A DNA stretch of 64,000 nt from Candidatus Acidiferrum typicum (GTDB lineage Bacteria; Acidobacteriota; Terriglobia; Acidiferrales; UBA7541). The DNA lies in NCBI GenBank assembly GCA_025463055.1, contig JAOAPV010000084.1:19158-83157 (forward strand), written 5' to 3'. Shown here one piece after another: positions 18,601 to 25,619 of the stretch. A program made the position numbers and the translations under genes. How positions within the stretch are numbered: position 1 is the stretch's first letter; every line of letters starts with the position of its first letter. Under the pieces are notes generated by a model, which ran no database searches, was not told the origin of the DNA, and worked only from the letters and a program-made list of their open reading frames with translations.

Positions 18601-19287
18601 CGAATCCGTTCGGGGCATGCTGGGCAAATTGAAATCATTCGGGCCGATGTTCGATGGCGGCAGATTCTCTTGCAGTTTCTGCATTTCAGGCGACTGCTGG
18701 CCCGCCGGCTTTTGGTCATTGTTGCACTGCTCATCAAGTTGCGAGTCGCAGGCGGCGGCTGCGTTCCGAACCTTTTCCATCCGTTTCTGGCTGGCAATTG
18801 CGCGTTCCTGTTCCTGAGCCTGCGCGAGCCACTTTGTTCGTTCCTGAACCAGCAAATCGCGCTCTCTAGCTGCCTCGGATTCAGGATTGAGTTTGGGGAC
18901 AAGGTATCCGTATCTTTGAACGAGTAGCGTCGCTATGGAACGAAATTGAACGTCCAGTTCGAGGCGATCAAATATGGCCTCATCGGTCAGGTCTGAGTCG
19001 CTGATGATCTGGCCGTGGCTCGTCGCATCCTTGGCAGTCCAGCGTTTCAATTCCACCATTAGCCCAGCGTCCTTGATCAGCACAGCCTTGATGTCCGTCG
19101 CTGAAGCTGCGGCGCGGCTCAAATTTTCGCGGCCGAGTTCCGAAATTTGACGGGTACCGGATTGCCGTTCCTGCGCGCTCCCCAAACTGGCGCACAACAG
19201 TAATACGGAAAGAAAACACAGAAACCGAAGGGTTGTCTCTCCAGTGCGGGCGGCTCTTAGTGTGAAACTTTTTTTCTGGATCTTCAT
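15691..19287 (-). CDS. Giant Wza-like polysaccharide export protein with multiple SLBB repeats
   Basis: The protein is about 1198 residues from ATG 19287, which overlaps the upstream stop as ATGA and has GAGGTGG just before it. A signal peptide covers residues about 15-40 (FLCFLSVLLLCASLGSAQ) with no lipobox Cys at the cleavage point, unlike classical lipoprotein Wza. An N-terminal low-complexity Ser/Gln/Asn-rich region (about 200-380) is followed by a Poly_export domain (DYVVGPGDGLTINLWG). After it I count seven VxGxVxxPGxY-type SLBB repeats, for example VEGMVRRPAIYEL, LEGHVSRPGRYSY, VWGDVRGPGTYRT, VQGEVGKPGRYPL, VKGEVKHPGTYGI. Wza has far fewer. The hydrophobic C-terminus (LATQVASSVASTIFIAL) could cross the outer membrane. 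Role: the outer-membrane/periplasmic conduit. Confidence 0.9.
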   Translation of the reverse strand: MKIQKKSFTLRAARTGETTLRFLCFLSVLLLCASLGSAQERQSGTRQISELGRENLSRAAASATDIKAVLIKDAGLMVELKRWTAKDATSHGQIISDSDLTDEAIFDRLELDVQFRSIATLLVQRYGYLVPKLNPESEAARERDLLVQERTKWLAQAQEQERAIASQKRMEKVRNAAAACDSQLDEQCNNDQKPAGQQSPEMQKLQENLPPSNIGPNDFNLPSMPRTDSNQILRAQYGDGMDEFGSSSPQLPLGSLSEAASSFNLSNAGSSDFTTLRASSGANGQNGDLLSVANTGDRNLVDAFATYGVGSGRPEPSMSELSRLSPDAANAALPSMSSTPLSPNSMSLLERRRQPRPVAPAPELVRAASPYNDIPSLYDMYIQAVPRPAVPRRFGSEVFQNGTRDLQMIPMDLPAGPDYVVGPGDGLTINLWGGTTQRIYRVVDREGRVSLPEVGPLLVSGKSLANVQESLQQLLRTEFRRVSADVSLARLRTIRIYEVGDIANPGAYDVSSLSTPLNALFVAGGPTQKGSLRIVKHYRGDQLIEVVDLYDLLLHGVKSNMQRLENGDTVLVPTIGAQVTVEGMVRRPAIYELKDEKNLASVLELAGGLLPTATLRHIEVQRLAAHEKQTMLSFDLPQIDSDLEVTKKLESFEVHDGDRIRVFPIAPYNQDAVYLEGHVSRPGRYSYHADMHVTDVVSSYKDLLPEPANQYAEIIRLNAPDFHPSVESFSLAEALANPSQSPLLHAMDTVRIFSRFDFENPPTVSVWGDVRGPGTYRTSGEIHLSDAVHLAGGLAPDAKIEDAQVFRYLPDGKSKIFSVSLSLALEGDPTANIVLQPRDRLLIHRSPNAIQPASAYVQGEVGKPGRYPLTTNMTVADLIRVGGGLKPSADTQTADLTHYLWPDHGQLTGQQQTIPISAALSGEASANLPLSNGDVLTIRQLPGWNDIGASISVKGEVKHPGTYGIRPGERLSSVLERAGGFQQDAYVYGAILERAQVRELQTKEQTQLMLRVKDLQNNVELLPEGDANQKRAKENALRQYQNALTQLGTNVPIGRVTMRISPDMNRWKNTAGDVEVRAGDTLVIPKRPSFVMVTGQVFNPTAVSYRPGKSAKWYLSQSGGPTAVANKKAIFVIRADGSVIGAKEGLWSGPSLSAVLQPGDTVVVPEKAIGGGVQWQTLFLATQVASSVASTIFIALRY

Positions 19288-19682
19288 TGCTGCCACCTCG
19301 GAGTAAGCTGCGTTTTCCCCCTGAGGGCGCCTAGCACACCGGCCTCAGAAGCCTCGATCTCGTTCGACTGCACCTTCAGGGACGCCCAATAAAACATAGA
19401 GCTGTTGCGGTCCGCCGATACGGCAATCACCTTCATCTGCGGATAGCTCTGAAGAATCGAGTGGCACACTTGCGGCAATCGATTGAATTTCTCAAGGGCT
19501 ACGATCAGAAAGTCCGGCCGCGTTTTCGCCACTGCGCTTGCCAATTCCGCCTCGTCCTGTACTTCGCCAACAATCTCGATATCCGGCTGCTCAGAAATGG
19601 TCGCCACCATCAGTTCCCGCATAAGTCGGGGCCGATTCGCCACTAGCACACGTATAGGTTTCATCGCTTGTTCTGTAGTCAC
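19284..19682 (-). CDS. Receiver-like regulatory protein lacking phospho-acceptor Asp (copy 2)
   Basis: The 132-residue protein starts at GTG 19682, with a GGGGTGG stretch just upstream. The fold pattern is CheY-like: PIRVLVANRPRLMRELMVATIS, IEIVGEV, PDFLIVALEKF, MKVIAVSAD. The position of the phosphorylated Asp is Ala62, the acidic pair after strand 1 is Asn-Arg, and no conserved Lys is visible at the end of strand 5. No output domain follows. It is clearly homologous to the gene just upstream (19718-20101), and both end with an FYWAS...S.EIEASE.G motif. Its stop overlaps the start of the Wza-like gene. It may bind a partner constitutively or sense something other than phosphorylation. Confidence 0.8.
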   Translation of the reverse strand: MTTEQAMKPIRVLVANRPRLMRELMVATISEQPDIEIVGEVQDEAELASAVAKTRPDFLIVALEKFNRLPQVCHSILQSYPQMKVIAVSADRNSSMFYWASLKVQSNEIEASEAGVLGALRGKTQLTPRWQQ

Positions 19683-19717
19683 AAACCACCCCGTTGCGCG
19701 TTCAAGCTTTACAAGTT

Positions 19718-20101
19718 TTAAACTGGTTCCCCGGCCCCCATGGTCGCGATGTTTCGCACCGCATTTAAGATTCCCTGCTCTGAAGCCTCAATCTCACTCG
19801 AGTGAATATCAAACGATGCCCAGTAAAACACGCTGCAGTTCTCCCGCGACGCTACAGCGATAATGCGCAAGCCCGGATGATCGCGCAGAAGCCTGTCGCA
19901 GAGCGGCGGTCGCTTGGACGGCTCGTCGAGCGCAATCACCAGCAAATCAGGTGTAACTTCCCGCACCCGCTCCGCTATTTCTGCCTCGTCGGCAACTTCG
20001 CCGACGATCTCGATGCCTGCCTCATCCGCCAGAGTTGCAACAATCAGCTCTCGCATGAGGTTCGGACGATTAGCCACAAGAACGCGAACTGACCTGGTCA
20101 T
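19718..20101 (-). CDS. Receiver-like regulatory protein lacking phospho-acceptor Asp (copy 1)
   Basis: The 127-residue single-domain protein is the first gene of the polysaccharide locus. RVLVANRPNLMRELIVATL, IEIVGEVADEAEIAERV, PDLLVIALDEP and LRIIAVASREN follow the receiver fold, but the acceptor position is Ala57 and the acidic pocket after strand 1 is replaced by Asn-Arg. The C-terminal segment (VFYWASFDIHSSEIEASEQGILNAVRN) is shared with copy 2 and replaces the usual helix 5 surface. AGGGG sits about 10 nt before the ATG. Role inferred from position: regulation of, or a structural partner for, the export system. Confidence 0.8.
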   Translation of the reverse strand: MTRSVRVLVANRPNLMRELIVATLADEAGIEIVGEVADEAEIAERVREVTPDLLVIALDEPSKRPPLCDRLLRDHPGLRIIAVASRENCSVFYWASFDIHSSEIEASEQGILNAVRNIATMGAGEPV

Positions 20102-20462
20102 GGCGCACGTACCCCTTAGTGTGGATAATTGTCTTGGAATCTGTAGAAAAATGAAGGCTCAATAAGGCACTGTCTAGGAAACTAGTGCGATAAGGCGGCA
20201 AGCACTAAATCACCACCACGCAGTACCCATTCCGTACCAACCTGTTTCTCGGGGGGCTTATAAAAAACACAAACTCGCGGGAATATACATTAGCGGTATT
20301 CCTTGACAGGGCAAGTGACTGTGAATAAACTCTTAGCCATCAATTGGTTCGGACGATGCGACGTTAGTGTAAGTAAATGGCACCGCCCTGGGAACTGTCA
20401 AAATTGACGGGTTTTCCGTTTAGGTCGGGCTGTGCCACGAGAGCAGAGGGGGCTCTCGCCCT
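20102..20462. promoter_or_regulatory. Divergent intergenic region between polysaccharide locus and LuxR regulator
   Basis: The 361 bp hold no gene. They must contain the promoters of the leftward polysaccharide locus and the rightward regulator. Repeated GCACT/AGTGC elements occur at about 20167-20171, 20184-20188 and 20202-20206, forming imperfect inverted repeats (TAGTGC 20183-20188 with GCACTA 20202-20207). These could be operator half-sites, but the elements are short. A short GAGAGC/GCTCTC inverted pair lies just before the regulator start. Confidence 0.4.
20303..20331 (+). promoter_or_regulatory. Candidate sigma-70 promoter of LuxR-type regulator
   Basis: A perfect TTGACA at 20303-20308 is followed, after exactly 17 bp, by TAAACT at 20326-20331 (four of six matches to TATAAT). 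Transcription would start near 20338 and leave a leader of about 125 nt before the ATG at 20463. This is a sequence match only. Confidence 0.45.
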
Positions 20463-21134
20463 ATGCAGATCAGCGAAAAACAATCATTTTCGCCGACTAA
20501 AGCTTACGTTCTAGCTGAAAACCGCCTCCTGCGCCAGACGTTAGTGCGACTCTTCCGCAAACGCAGCGAAATTGACGTTGTAGGTGATAACTGCTTTTCC
20601 GACTCCGCAATCGAGGACATAGCTTCCGCTAAATCCGACCTTCTTCTTCTCGATTGTCCCGACACGAAACATACGTCGGAAGATTGGTTGGATAGTCTTC
20701 AGGAATCTATTCCCGAGATCAAGATTGTCTTGTTCGGGATGAGTGAAGACCCCGACTTCTTTCTACGAGCTGTCCGGCGAGGGATAGCGGGCTACGTTCT
20801 AAAAAGCGCCTCCGCAGCCGACCTGCTGGATGCAGTCCGGACCGTGGCTCAAGGCGAAGCCGCCTGCCCACCCAAATTCTGTAAGGTACTGTTCAAAACC
20901 TTAGCCGCTGCGACCATCAAAGTTGAGGACGAACGCGCCACGACCCAATTCGATCTCACCCATCGTCAACGACAGCTAATGTCCCTAGTCGCAATGGGCC
21001 TAAGCAATAAAGAAATCGCGGCTAATCTGAACTTGTCGGAATTCACAGTCAAGAATCACATCTATCGGGTAATGAAGCAGGTCGACGCCCAAAGTCGACA
21101 TGAGGCGGTCTCGCTGATTGGGGACGCTGACTGA
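20463..21134 (+). CDS. NarL/FixJ-family response regulator (receiver + LuxR HTH)
   Basis: The 223-residue protein has an N-terminal receiver domain (about 13-130) with acceptor Asp64 in SDLLLLDCP and the conserved Lys114 in GYVLKSASAADL. The pocket after strand 1 is Glu-Asn rather than two acids, and the usual Thr/Ser of strand 4 appears to be Gly (VLFGMSED). The C-terminal LuxR helix-turn-helix (about 165-215: LTHRQRQLMSLVAMGLSNKEIAANLNLSEFTVKNHI) should bind DNA as a dimer. It is transcribed away from the polysaccharide locus across a shared 361-bp region and is the obvious candidate for its local regulator. No sensor kinase is adjacent. Confidence 0.88.
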   Translation: MQISEKQSFSPTKAYVLAENRLLRQTLVRLFRKRSEIDVVGDNCFSDSAIEDIASAKSDLLLLDCPDTKHTSEDWLDSLQESIPEIKIVLFGMSEDPDFFLRAVRRGIAGYVLKSASAADLLDAVRTVAQGEAACPPKFCKVLFKTLAAATIKVEDERATTQFDLTHRQRQLMSLVAMGLSNKEIAANLNLSEFTVKNHIYRVMKQVDAQSRHEAVSLIGDAD

Positions 21135-21313
21135 AGCAACGACTAGCAAAATGCATTGCTAACACTTCAAGTCGGAGCATAAAACCGTCTACAGCATTTG
21201 GTTGTAACGCACCGTAAGAAGCGCAATACGCGCGCCGGGAAGTACATAGGCGTTCTGAGTTGGACCTAGACGGCTGGCTCGTTGAGCGGTGGTTTCTTCA
21301 GGGCTCCTAATCG

Positions 21314-21562
21314 TCACTTGTGGCTTCGGGCGGGCGGCAAAAACTTTTTGTTGAAACCCGCTGCGACCAAAAGCTCCGTTTGCCGTTGGTCACCAAATCC
21401 GGCTAAAACGCCGCCGTAACCAGTTGGATCTTCACCGGAGAGCAGCAAGCCGCCGGCCTTGACGAAGTCGCGCTCGAATTGCATTTCCTTTTTCAGTAGT
21501 TCCCCTCGCAGGACCAAGTGGCTGGTGGCCTTCAGTGTCTTCGTCCTCGTAGGGTCGACCAT
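21314..21562 (-). pseudogene. Remnant of an amidohydrolase-family gene
   Basis: The 82-codon frame contains the segment KKEMQFERDFVKAGGLLL and DPTGYGGVLAGFGDQRQTELLVAAGF. This matches the late part of metal-dependent amidohydrolases of the imidazolonepropionase/prolidase-like type, where an Asp in the D-P-T region is catalytic. The rest of a roughly 450-residue enzyme is missing on both sides; after AAGF the frame runs into unrelated residues and stops. It lies between the LuxR regulator and a TonB receptor gene. It is a decayed fragment, not a functional small gene. Confidence 0.65.
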
Positions 21563-21685
21563 CGTCGTCGGGTACGGGAATTATCTGGGTGCAGCTCCGA
21601 ACTGACTTGAAGCGCCATGCCACCTCAAAGGGGGCTTCTCAGCCACTCGCATAGAAAAGCTTGGGAGGACAATTCGGTAGTCGCG

Positions 21686-24600
21686 TCACCACATCAACTT
21701 CAACCCGAACTGGATTTGCCGGGAACTAGTGGAAGTGGCTGTAATCACTCCGGCCGTTGGCGACGGTCCTCCGGTGGCGGATGCGAATACGACCGGATTC
21801 GGTACGTTAAAGTTTGTGTGATTGAACACGTTGAAGAACTCGGAGCGGAACTGCATGTTCCAACGCTCTGACAGCGAGAACTTCTTTGTGAGGGACATAT
21901 CTGTTTCCACGAGAGCCGGGCCGTGCAAAGTATTTCGCCCTACGTTGCCGTAGGTTCCTGGCAGTGGCTGGAGGAATGCGCTGGGATTAAAGTACCCGTT
22001 GGGTCCACCCTGAATCACGTGACCCGTGAAATTGGGATTCACAGACGGCCGGACCGGATTGCGAGTGTCGCCATCATTCGATGGGTTGTAAGACAACTGC
22101 GGTGTAAACGGCAAGCCAGACTGCAGCGTCTGGATTCCACTGAGTTGCCAGTTTCCGATCAGCCGGGCTACCCATTGTTTGCCGTGAGATGCGTCGTTAT
22201 GTCCGAACGGAAGATCATACGTAGCATTGATGACCGCGGCGTGCCGCACATCGAATGAAGCGCGGCCGTAATCAGACTTTGGTTGTAGGGGATTCGCAAC
22301 GAATGCCGGCGAGTTTGTGGCCACGCTGGTATTCATGTTGTCGCCATCATCGAGCGTCTTCGCGAAGGTATAGACTCCGCGAAATTGCAATCCGCGCCCC
22401 AACCGGCGGTTCACGTCAACTTCAAGCCCGTGATACGAACTGACGCCTTGCGAGAACCAATGAGTCGTATTCCATACGGCGTTGTTGGCAAGCGCCGCCC
22501 CGGCCGCATAGTAATACGCGCCTGCTGGATAGCCAGCCGGGCAAGGTGATGCCGGGCAAATCGTCGGCGTTGGCAGGTTCGCGTCAAGGGAAAGTAATTC
22601 GTGGTAAGCGTGCGAACCAATGTAGCTAACGCCGAATGAAGCATTTGCGGAGAGCTGTTGCTCCACCTTCAAGCTCCAGGATTCAACGGTCGGAGTCTTC
22701 AGGTCCGGCTGCACGCCGCTAGGAATCGCTTTCGCGCCCGCATACGTCGCATTCGGCGCGATGATCGAGAATGGAATATTCTTTACTGCAAAGACGGAGT
22801 TGAAGGGACCATTCTGGTCCAGCCGGTAGCTCAGATTGTCGAGCAGCGCGTAATACAAACCAAAGCCCACCCTGATAACGGTCTTCTTTGATGCGAATGG
22901 AGACCAGGCGGCCGCGACGCGCGGCGCCGGTAAAAACTTCGCGTTGTTGACGGTAAAGGCGGAGCTGCCGACCACCGGTTGAGTCATGATCACTCCATTC
23001 GGATCAAACGCATAATTCGACGCGCGTCCGTGAGCCTCGTTCCATCCGTTTGTGGACTCTCCCCGGAAGCCGATGCGCAGCTCCAACGAAGGTTTTACTT
23101 TTATCGCGTCTTCCACATAGAAGGCGCCTTCCAACGAACGCCACGCCAAGGGCGTGTAGCTTGGCGCGTACGTGTATGTGCTCACTTTGCCTTGCAAAAA
23201 AGTCTGCAGGTTGGTGAAGGAAACCTGTCCGTACTGGTCCTGCACAAGAATGTCGTTGGCCTGTAGCCTCTGCAGCCATCCACCGAAAATGACTAAGTGG
23301 TTGCCGTGCGCAAACGTAACCTGGTCCGAAGCAGTGTAGAGATTGCGCGCCGCCGTTAGGTTGCTCCCAGCGTTCGTGCCGCCGTTTGTGATCTGCGACG
23401 CACCGTTGAGCGTCGTGCCACCGCCCACCACAACCGCACCGACGGGCTGGCCGGCATGGATCCAACCGGGCAGATTCACTGTTGTTCCGCCGTTAAAATA
23501 AAATCGTCCGCGGGAGAAACCGAAGGTCGCCCTGTTGAGCAGGCTGGGAGAGAAAACGTGAGTTTCATTCAGGCTGATCACCTGTTCTCGCAAGAAAATG
23601 TCTACCAGGCTCAAAGGATTATTTGTGGGCGAATGAGCTTCGCTGTCGTCCACCGTGTAAACCCCGGCAAAGGAATCCGTGTTAGTGAAGGTCTGATCGA
23701 TCCTCGCAGTTCCAAAATCCTCGCGAATCCTCTGTAGCGGATTGCTGAAAGCTTCAGCGATCCCGCTCGGCGCCCCTGTGGAGGTCAAAAGTTCCGGCCC
23801 GTTGGCCACTGGCCACAAAGCTAAGAGCGGCCGGACACTCGCGACAGCGCTGGCCCTCGAAGCAGGGTCCGGCACGAGCGTTAGATCGCTCAGGCCAAGA
23901 CTCTGTCGGAACCCTTCGTAGTTTCCGAACAAAAAGGTCTTGTCCCGCCGGATTGGACCGCCGAGCGCGCCGCCAAACACATTGCGCCGAAATGCCGGCA
24001 TACCGCCATGGTCAAAGAAATTCCGCGCATCCAATGCGCTATTTCGCAGGAATTCGTACACGTTGCCGTGGAACTCGTTTGTCCCTGAGGCAGTTACGAT
24101 GTTGACCTGGGCTCCGGGCCGCTTGCCGTACTCCGCACCATAAGTATCCTTTACTACTGAAAACTCACGTACGGCATCCACGCCCAGAAGTTGCCCGCTT
24201 ACTCCGCCGGGCGTGTTGTTGATCTCGGAGGCGCTGGTAAACTCGACTCCGTTCAGCAGGTAAAGATTCTCCTGCGGCCGGTGGCCCGACGCCGAAAACA
24301 TATTGCCCACGACGGAGTTGGAGGTCCCGATTCCTCCCGCTCGCTGTGAGGTGTAATTCACTATTCCCGGATTGAGGGTCATCAGCTGATCGTAACTGCG
24401 ACCATTCAGAGGAAGTTCCTTGACCTGTCGCTCGCCGACAAGACCCGAAACATCTTCCGTTGTGACGGCAACCGCGGTGGGCATCGCTTCCACTTTCACG
24501 GTCTGCCGCACATCGCCGATTTGAAGCACTAAGTTCAGGGATTCCCGCTGGCCAAGTACAAGGGAGATCCGGGTCTTCTCCTCGCTGCGAAAGCCGGTCT

Positions 24601-24880
24601 TTTCCGCCCGCACTTCGTAGCGGCCTACAGGAAGTCCGGCTGCTTCGTAGCGTCCCGCTTCATCCGTCAGCTGATTTCGCTCTGCTCCTGTCTCCACATT
24701 CTTGATCCGGATCGCCACGCCCGGGATAGCGCCACCAGACGAGTCGCTAACCACACCCTGGATAGAAGCCTCTCCTTGCGCGAAGGCGGCAGTCGCGATG
24801 CTCGTCCAAAACCCAAGCACTAAGAATCCAACCCAGAAAGCACGTCTTAAATGAGAATCACCACTGATTCGAGAACGCAT
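21686..24880 (-). CDS. Oar-like TonB-dependent receptor with carboxypeptidase-regulatory domain
   Basis: The 1064-residue protein has a signal peptide (about 1-35, ending ATAAFAQ), then a CarboxypepD_reg-like domain (IQGVVSDSSGGAIPGVAIRIKN, about 38-120), a plug domain (ELPLNGRSYDQLMTLNPGIVN ... LYLLNGVEF) and a long C-terminal beta-barrel. It ends QFGLKLMW, with an aromatic last residue as outer-membrane proteins prefer. GGAGAG precedes the ATG. Such receptors are expanded in Acidobacteriota and import or bind large substrates using TonB energy; the ligand is unknown. It is one of three in this window. Upstream lies a cysD remnant, so its former operon partner may be lost. Confidence 0.9.
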   Translation of the reverse strand: MRSRISGDSHLRRAFWVGFLVLGFWTSIATAAFAQGEASIQGVVSDSSGGAIPGVAIRIKNVETGAERNQLTDEAGRYEAAGLPVGRYEVRAEKTGFRSEEKTRISLVLGQRESLNLVLQIGDVRQTVKVEAMPTAVAVTTEDVSGLVGERQVKELPLNGRSYDQLMTLNPGIVNYTSQRAGGIGTSNSVVGNMFSASGHRPQENLYLLNGVEFTSASEINNTPGGVSGQLLGVDAVREFSVVKDTYGAEYGKRPGAQVNIVTASGTNEFHGNVYEFLRNSALDARNFFDHGGMPAFRRNVFGGALGGPIRRDKTFLFGNYEGFRQSLGLSDLTLVPDPASRASAVASVRPLLALWPVANGPELLTSTGAPSGIAEAFSNPLQRIREDFGTARIDQTFTNTDSFAGVYTVDDSEAHSPTNNPLSLVDIFLREQVISLNETHVFSPSLLNRATFGFSRGRFYFNGGTTVNLPGWIHAGQPVGAVVVGGGTTLNGASQITNGGTNAGSNLTAARNLYTASDQVTFAHGNHLVIFGGWLQRLQANDILVQDQYGQVSFTNLQTFLQGKVSTYTYAPSYTPLAWRSLEGAFYVEDAIKVKPSLELRIGFRGESTNGWNEAHGRASNYAFDPNGVIMTQPVVGSSAFTVNNAKFLPAPRVAAAWSPFASKKTVIRVGFGLYYALLDNLSYRLDQNGPFNSVFAVKNIPFSIIAPNATYAGAKAIPSGVQPDLKTPTVESWSLKVEQQLSANASFGVSYIGSHAYHELLSLDANLPTPTICPASPCPAGYPAGAYYYAAGAALANNAVWNTTHWFSQGVSSYHGLEVDVNRRLGRGLQFRGVYTFAKTLDDGDNMNTSVATNSPAFVANPLQPKSDYGRASFDVRHAAVINATYDLPFGHNDASHGKQWVARLIGNWQLSGIQTLQSGLPFTPQLSYNPSNDGDTRNPVRPSVNPNFTGHVIQGGPNGYFNPSAFLQPLPGTYGNVGRNTLHGPALVETDMSLTKKFSLSERWNMQFRSEFFNVFNHTNFNVPNPVVFASATGGPSPTAGVITATSTSSRQIQFGLKLMW

Positions 24881-24995
24881 TGTTTCTCTCCGAGATAGAT
24901 TTGTCTGTTAGGGCTTGTGCAACGAGTACGCTTGCTCTGTTCTTGGACAGGACGACGGGTGAAACCGCCGATCACTTGCGACAATTCGGATGGGG

Positions 24996-25223
24996 TCAAC
25001 AACAAGGGCAAAGATGAATGAAGGACTGCAACGCAGCCAACGTATCGCGGGTTGGCATCACCGCGTGCGCAAATTCAGCCGCCGCCTCGCGCAGAACGTG
25101 GATGCTCTCCGCCTCGAGCGCGCTCAGATAATTCAATCGCCGAGGGACAACTGTCGCCGGGCCGCCGCCGCTGGAAGAGGGTGCGGCCAATTCAGAAAAC
25201 GAGACTTGCGACATATGCGCCAT
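24996..25223 (-). pseudogene. cysD: Truncated cysD (sulfate adenylyltransferase subunit 2) remnant
   Basis: From the ATG at 25223 (preceded by GAGG) the frame encodes about 75 residues. The stretch LNYLSALEAESIHVLREAAAEFAHAVM matches the very N-terminus of CysD, which normally continues into LYSIGKDS, the PP-loop that binds ATP. Here similarity ends abruptly after the Val-Met, and about 20 unrelated residues lead to a stop. The PP-loop and all catalytic parts are absent, so the gene cannot be functional. No cysN or other sulfate-assimilation gene is nearby. The break probably marks a deletion or rearrangement endpoint next to the TonB receptor gene. Confidence 0.75.
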
Positions 25224-25240
25224 AGACCTCAGTCTAAAAA

Positions 25241-25276
25241 CAAAAAACCCACCTGCCAGGGTTCCAGGCGGTGGGT
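25241..25276 (-). terminator. Intrinsic terminator-like hairpin in the leader of the cysD remnant
   Basis: Arms ACCCACC-T-GCC (25247-25257) and GGC-GGTGGGT (25267-25276) can form a 10-bp GC-rich stem with one bulged base and a 9-nt loop. On the minus strand the stem is followed directly by TTTTTTG. The hairpin ends only about 18 nt before the cysD start codon, which is the geometry of a transcription attenuator rather than the end of an upstream gene. Confidence 0.6.
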
Positions 25277-25619
25277 CAGCTACAATCTTGCAGTAAAGGC
25301 TTCTTACAAAACTAGCTTTCACCCCTACAAGACACAGCGGCCCTTGCCGTCATTTGCTGACGACAACAGGCTGCAGTCGTTGGAATAAAGCTATTCACGA
25401 AATGAAATGATATCTAACATCCTTTGACGTTGCAAACAATCTTTTGGGTGCCGAGCAATTCAGTTTTTTGTTACTGAGACCTTGATTTTGACTGCGCGCG
25501 TAGCGTTCGCCGAGCTCTCGACAACATTTGATCGCCAAATCCCTCGAACTCAAAACCAGCTTTCTGTCCGAAGTTCCGTTTCACAAATCCACATTCCACG
25601 CTGTGATACCCTCAAGGCG

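Noticed and set aside
20370..20395. Sigma-54 promoter (TGGCAC followed by TGGGA)
   Set aside because: The -12 element lacks the required TGC, so the match is insufficient.
25224..25322. Leader peptide controlling cysD by cysteine-codon attenuation
   Set aside because: A GTG with an upstream AGGGG exists, but the frame has only one Cys codon and runs in phase into cysD, so the classical mechanism is not supported.
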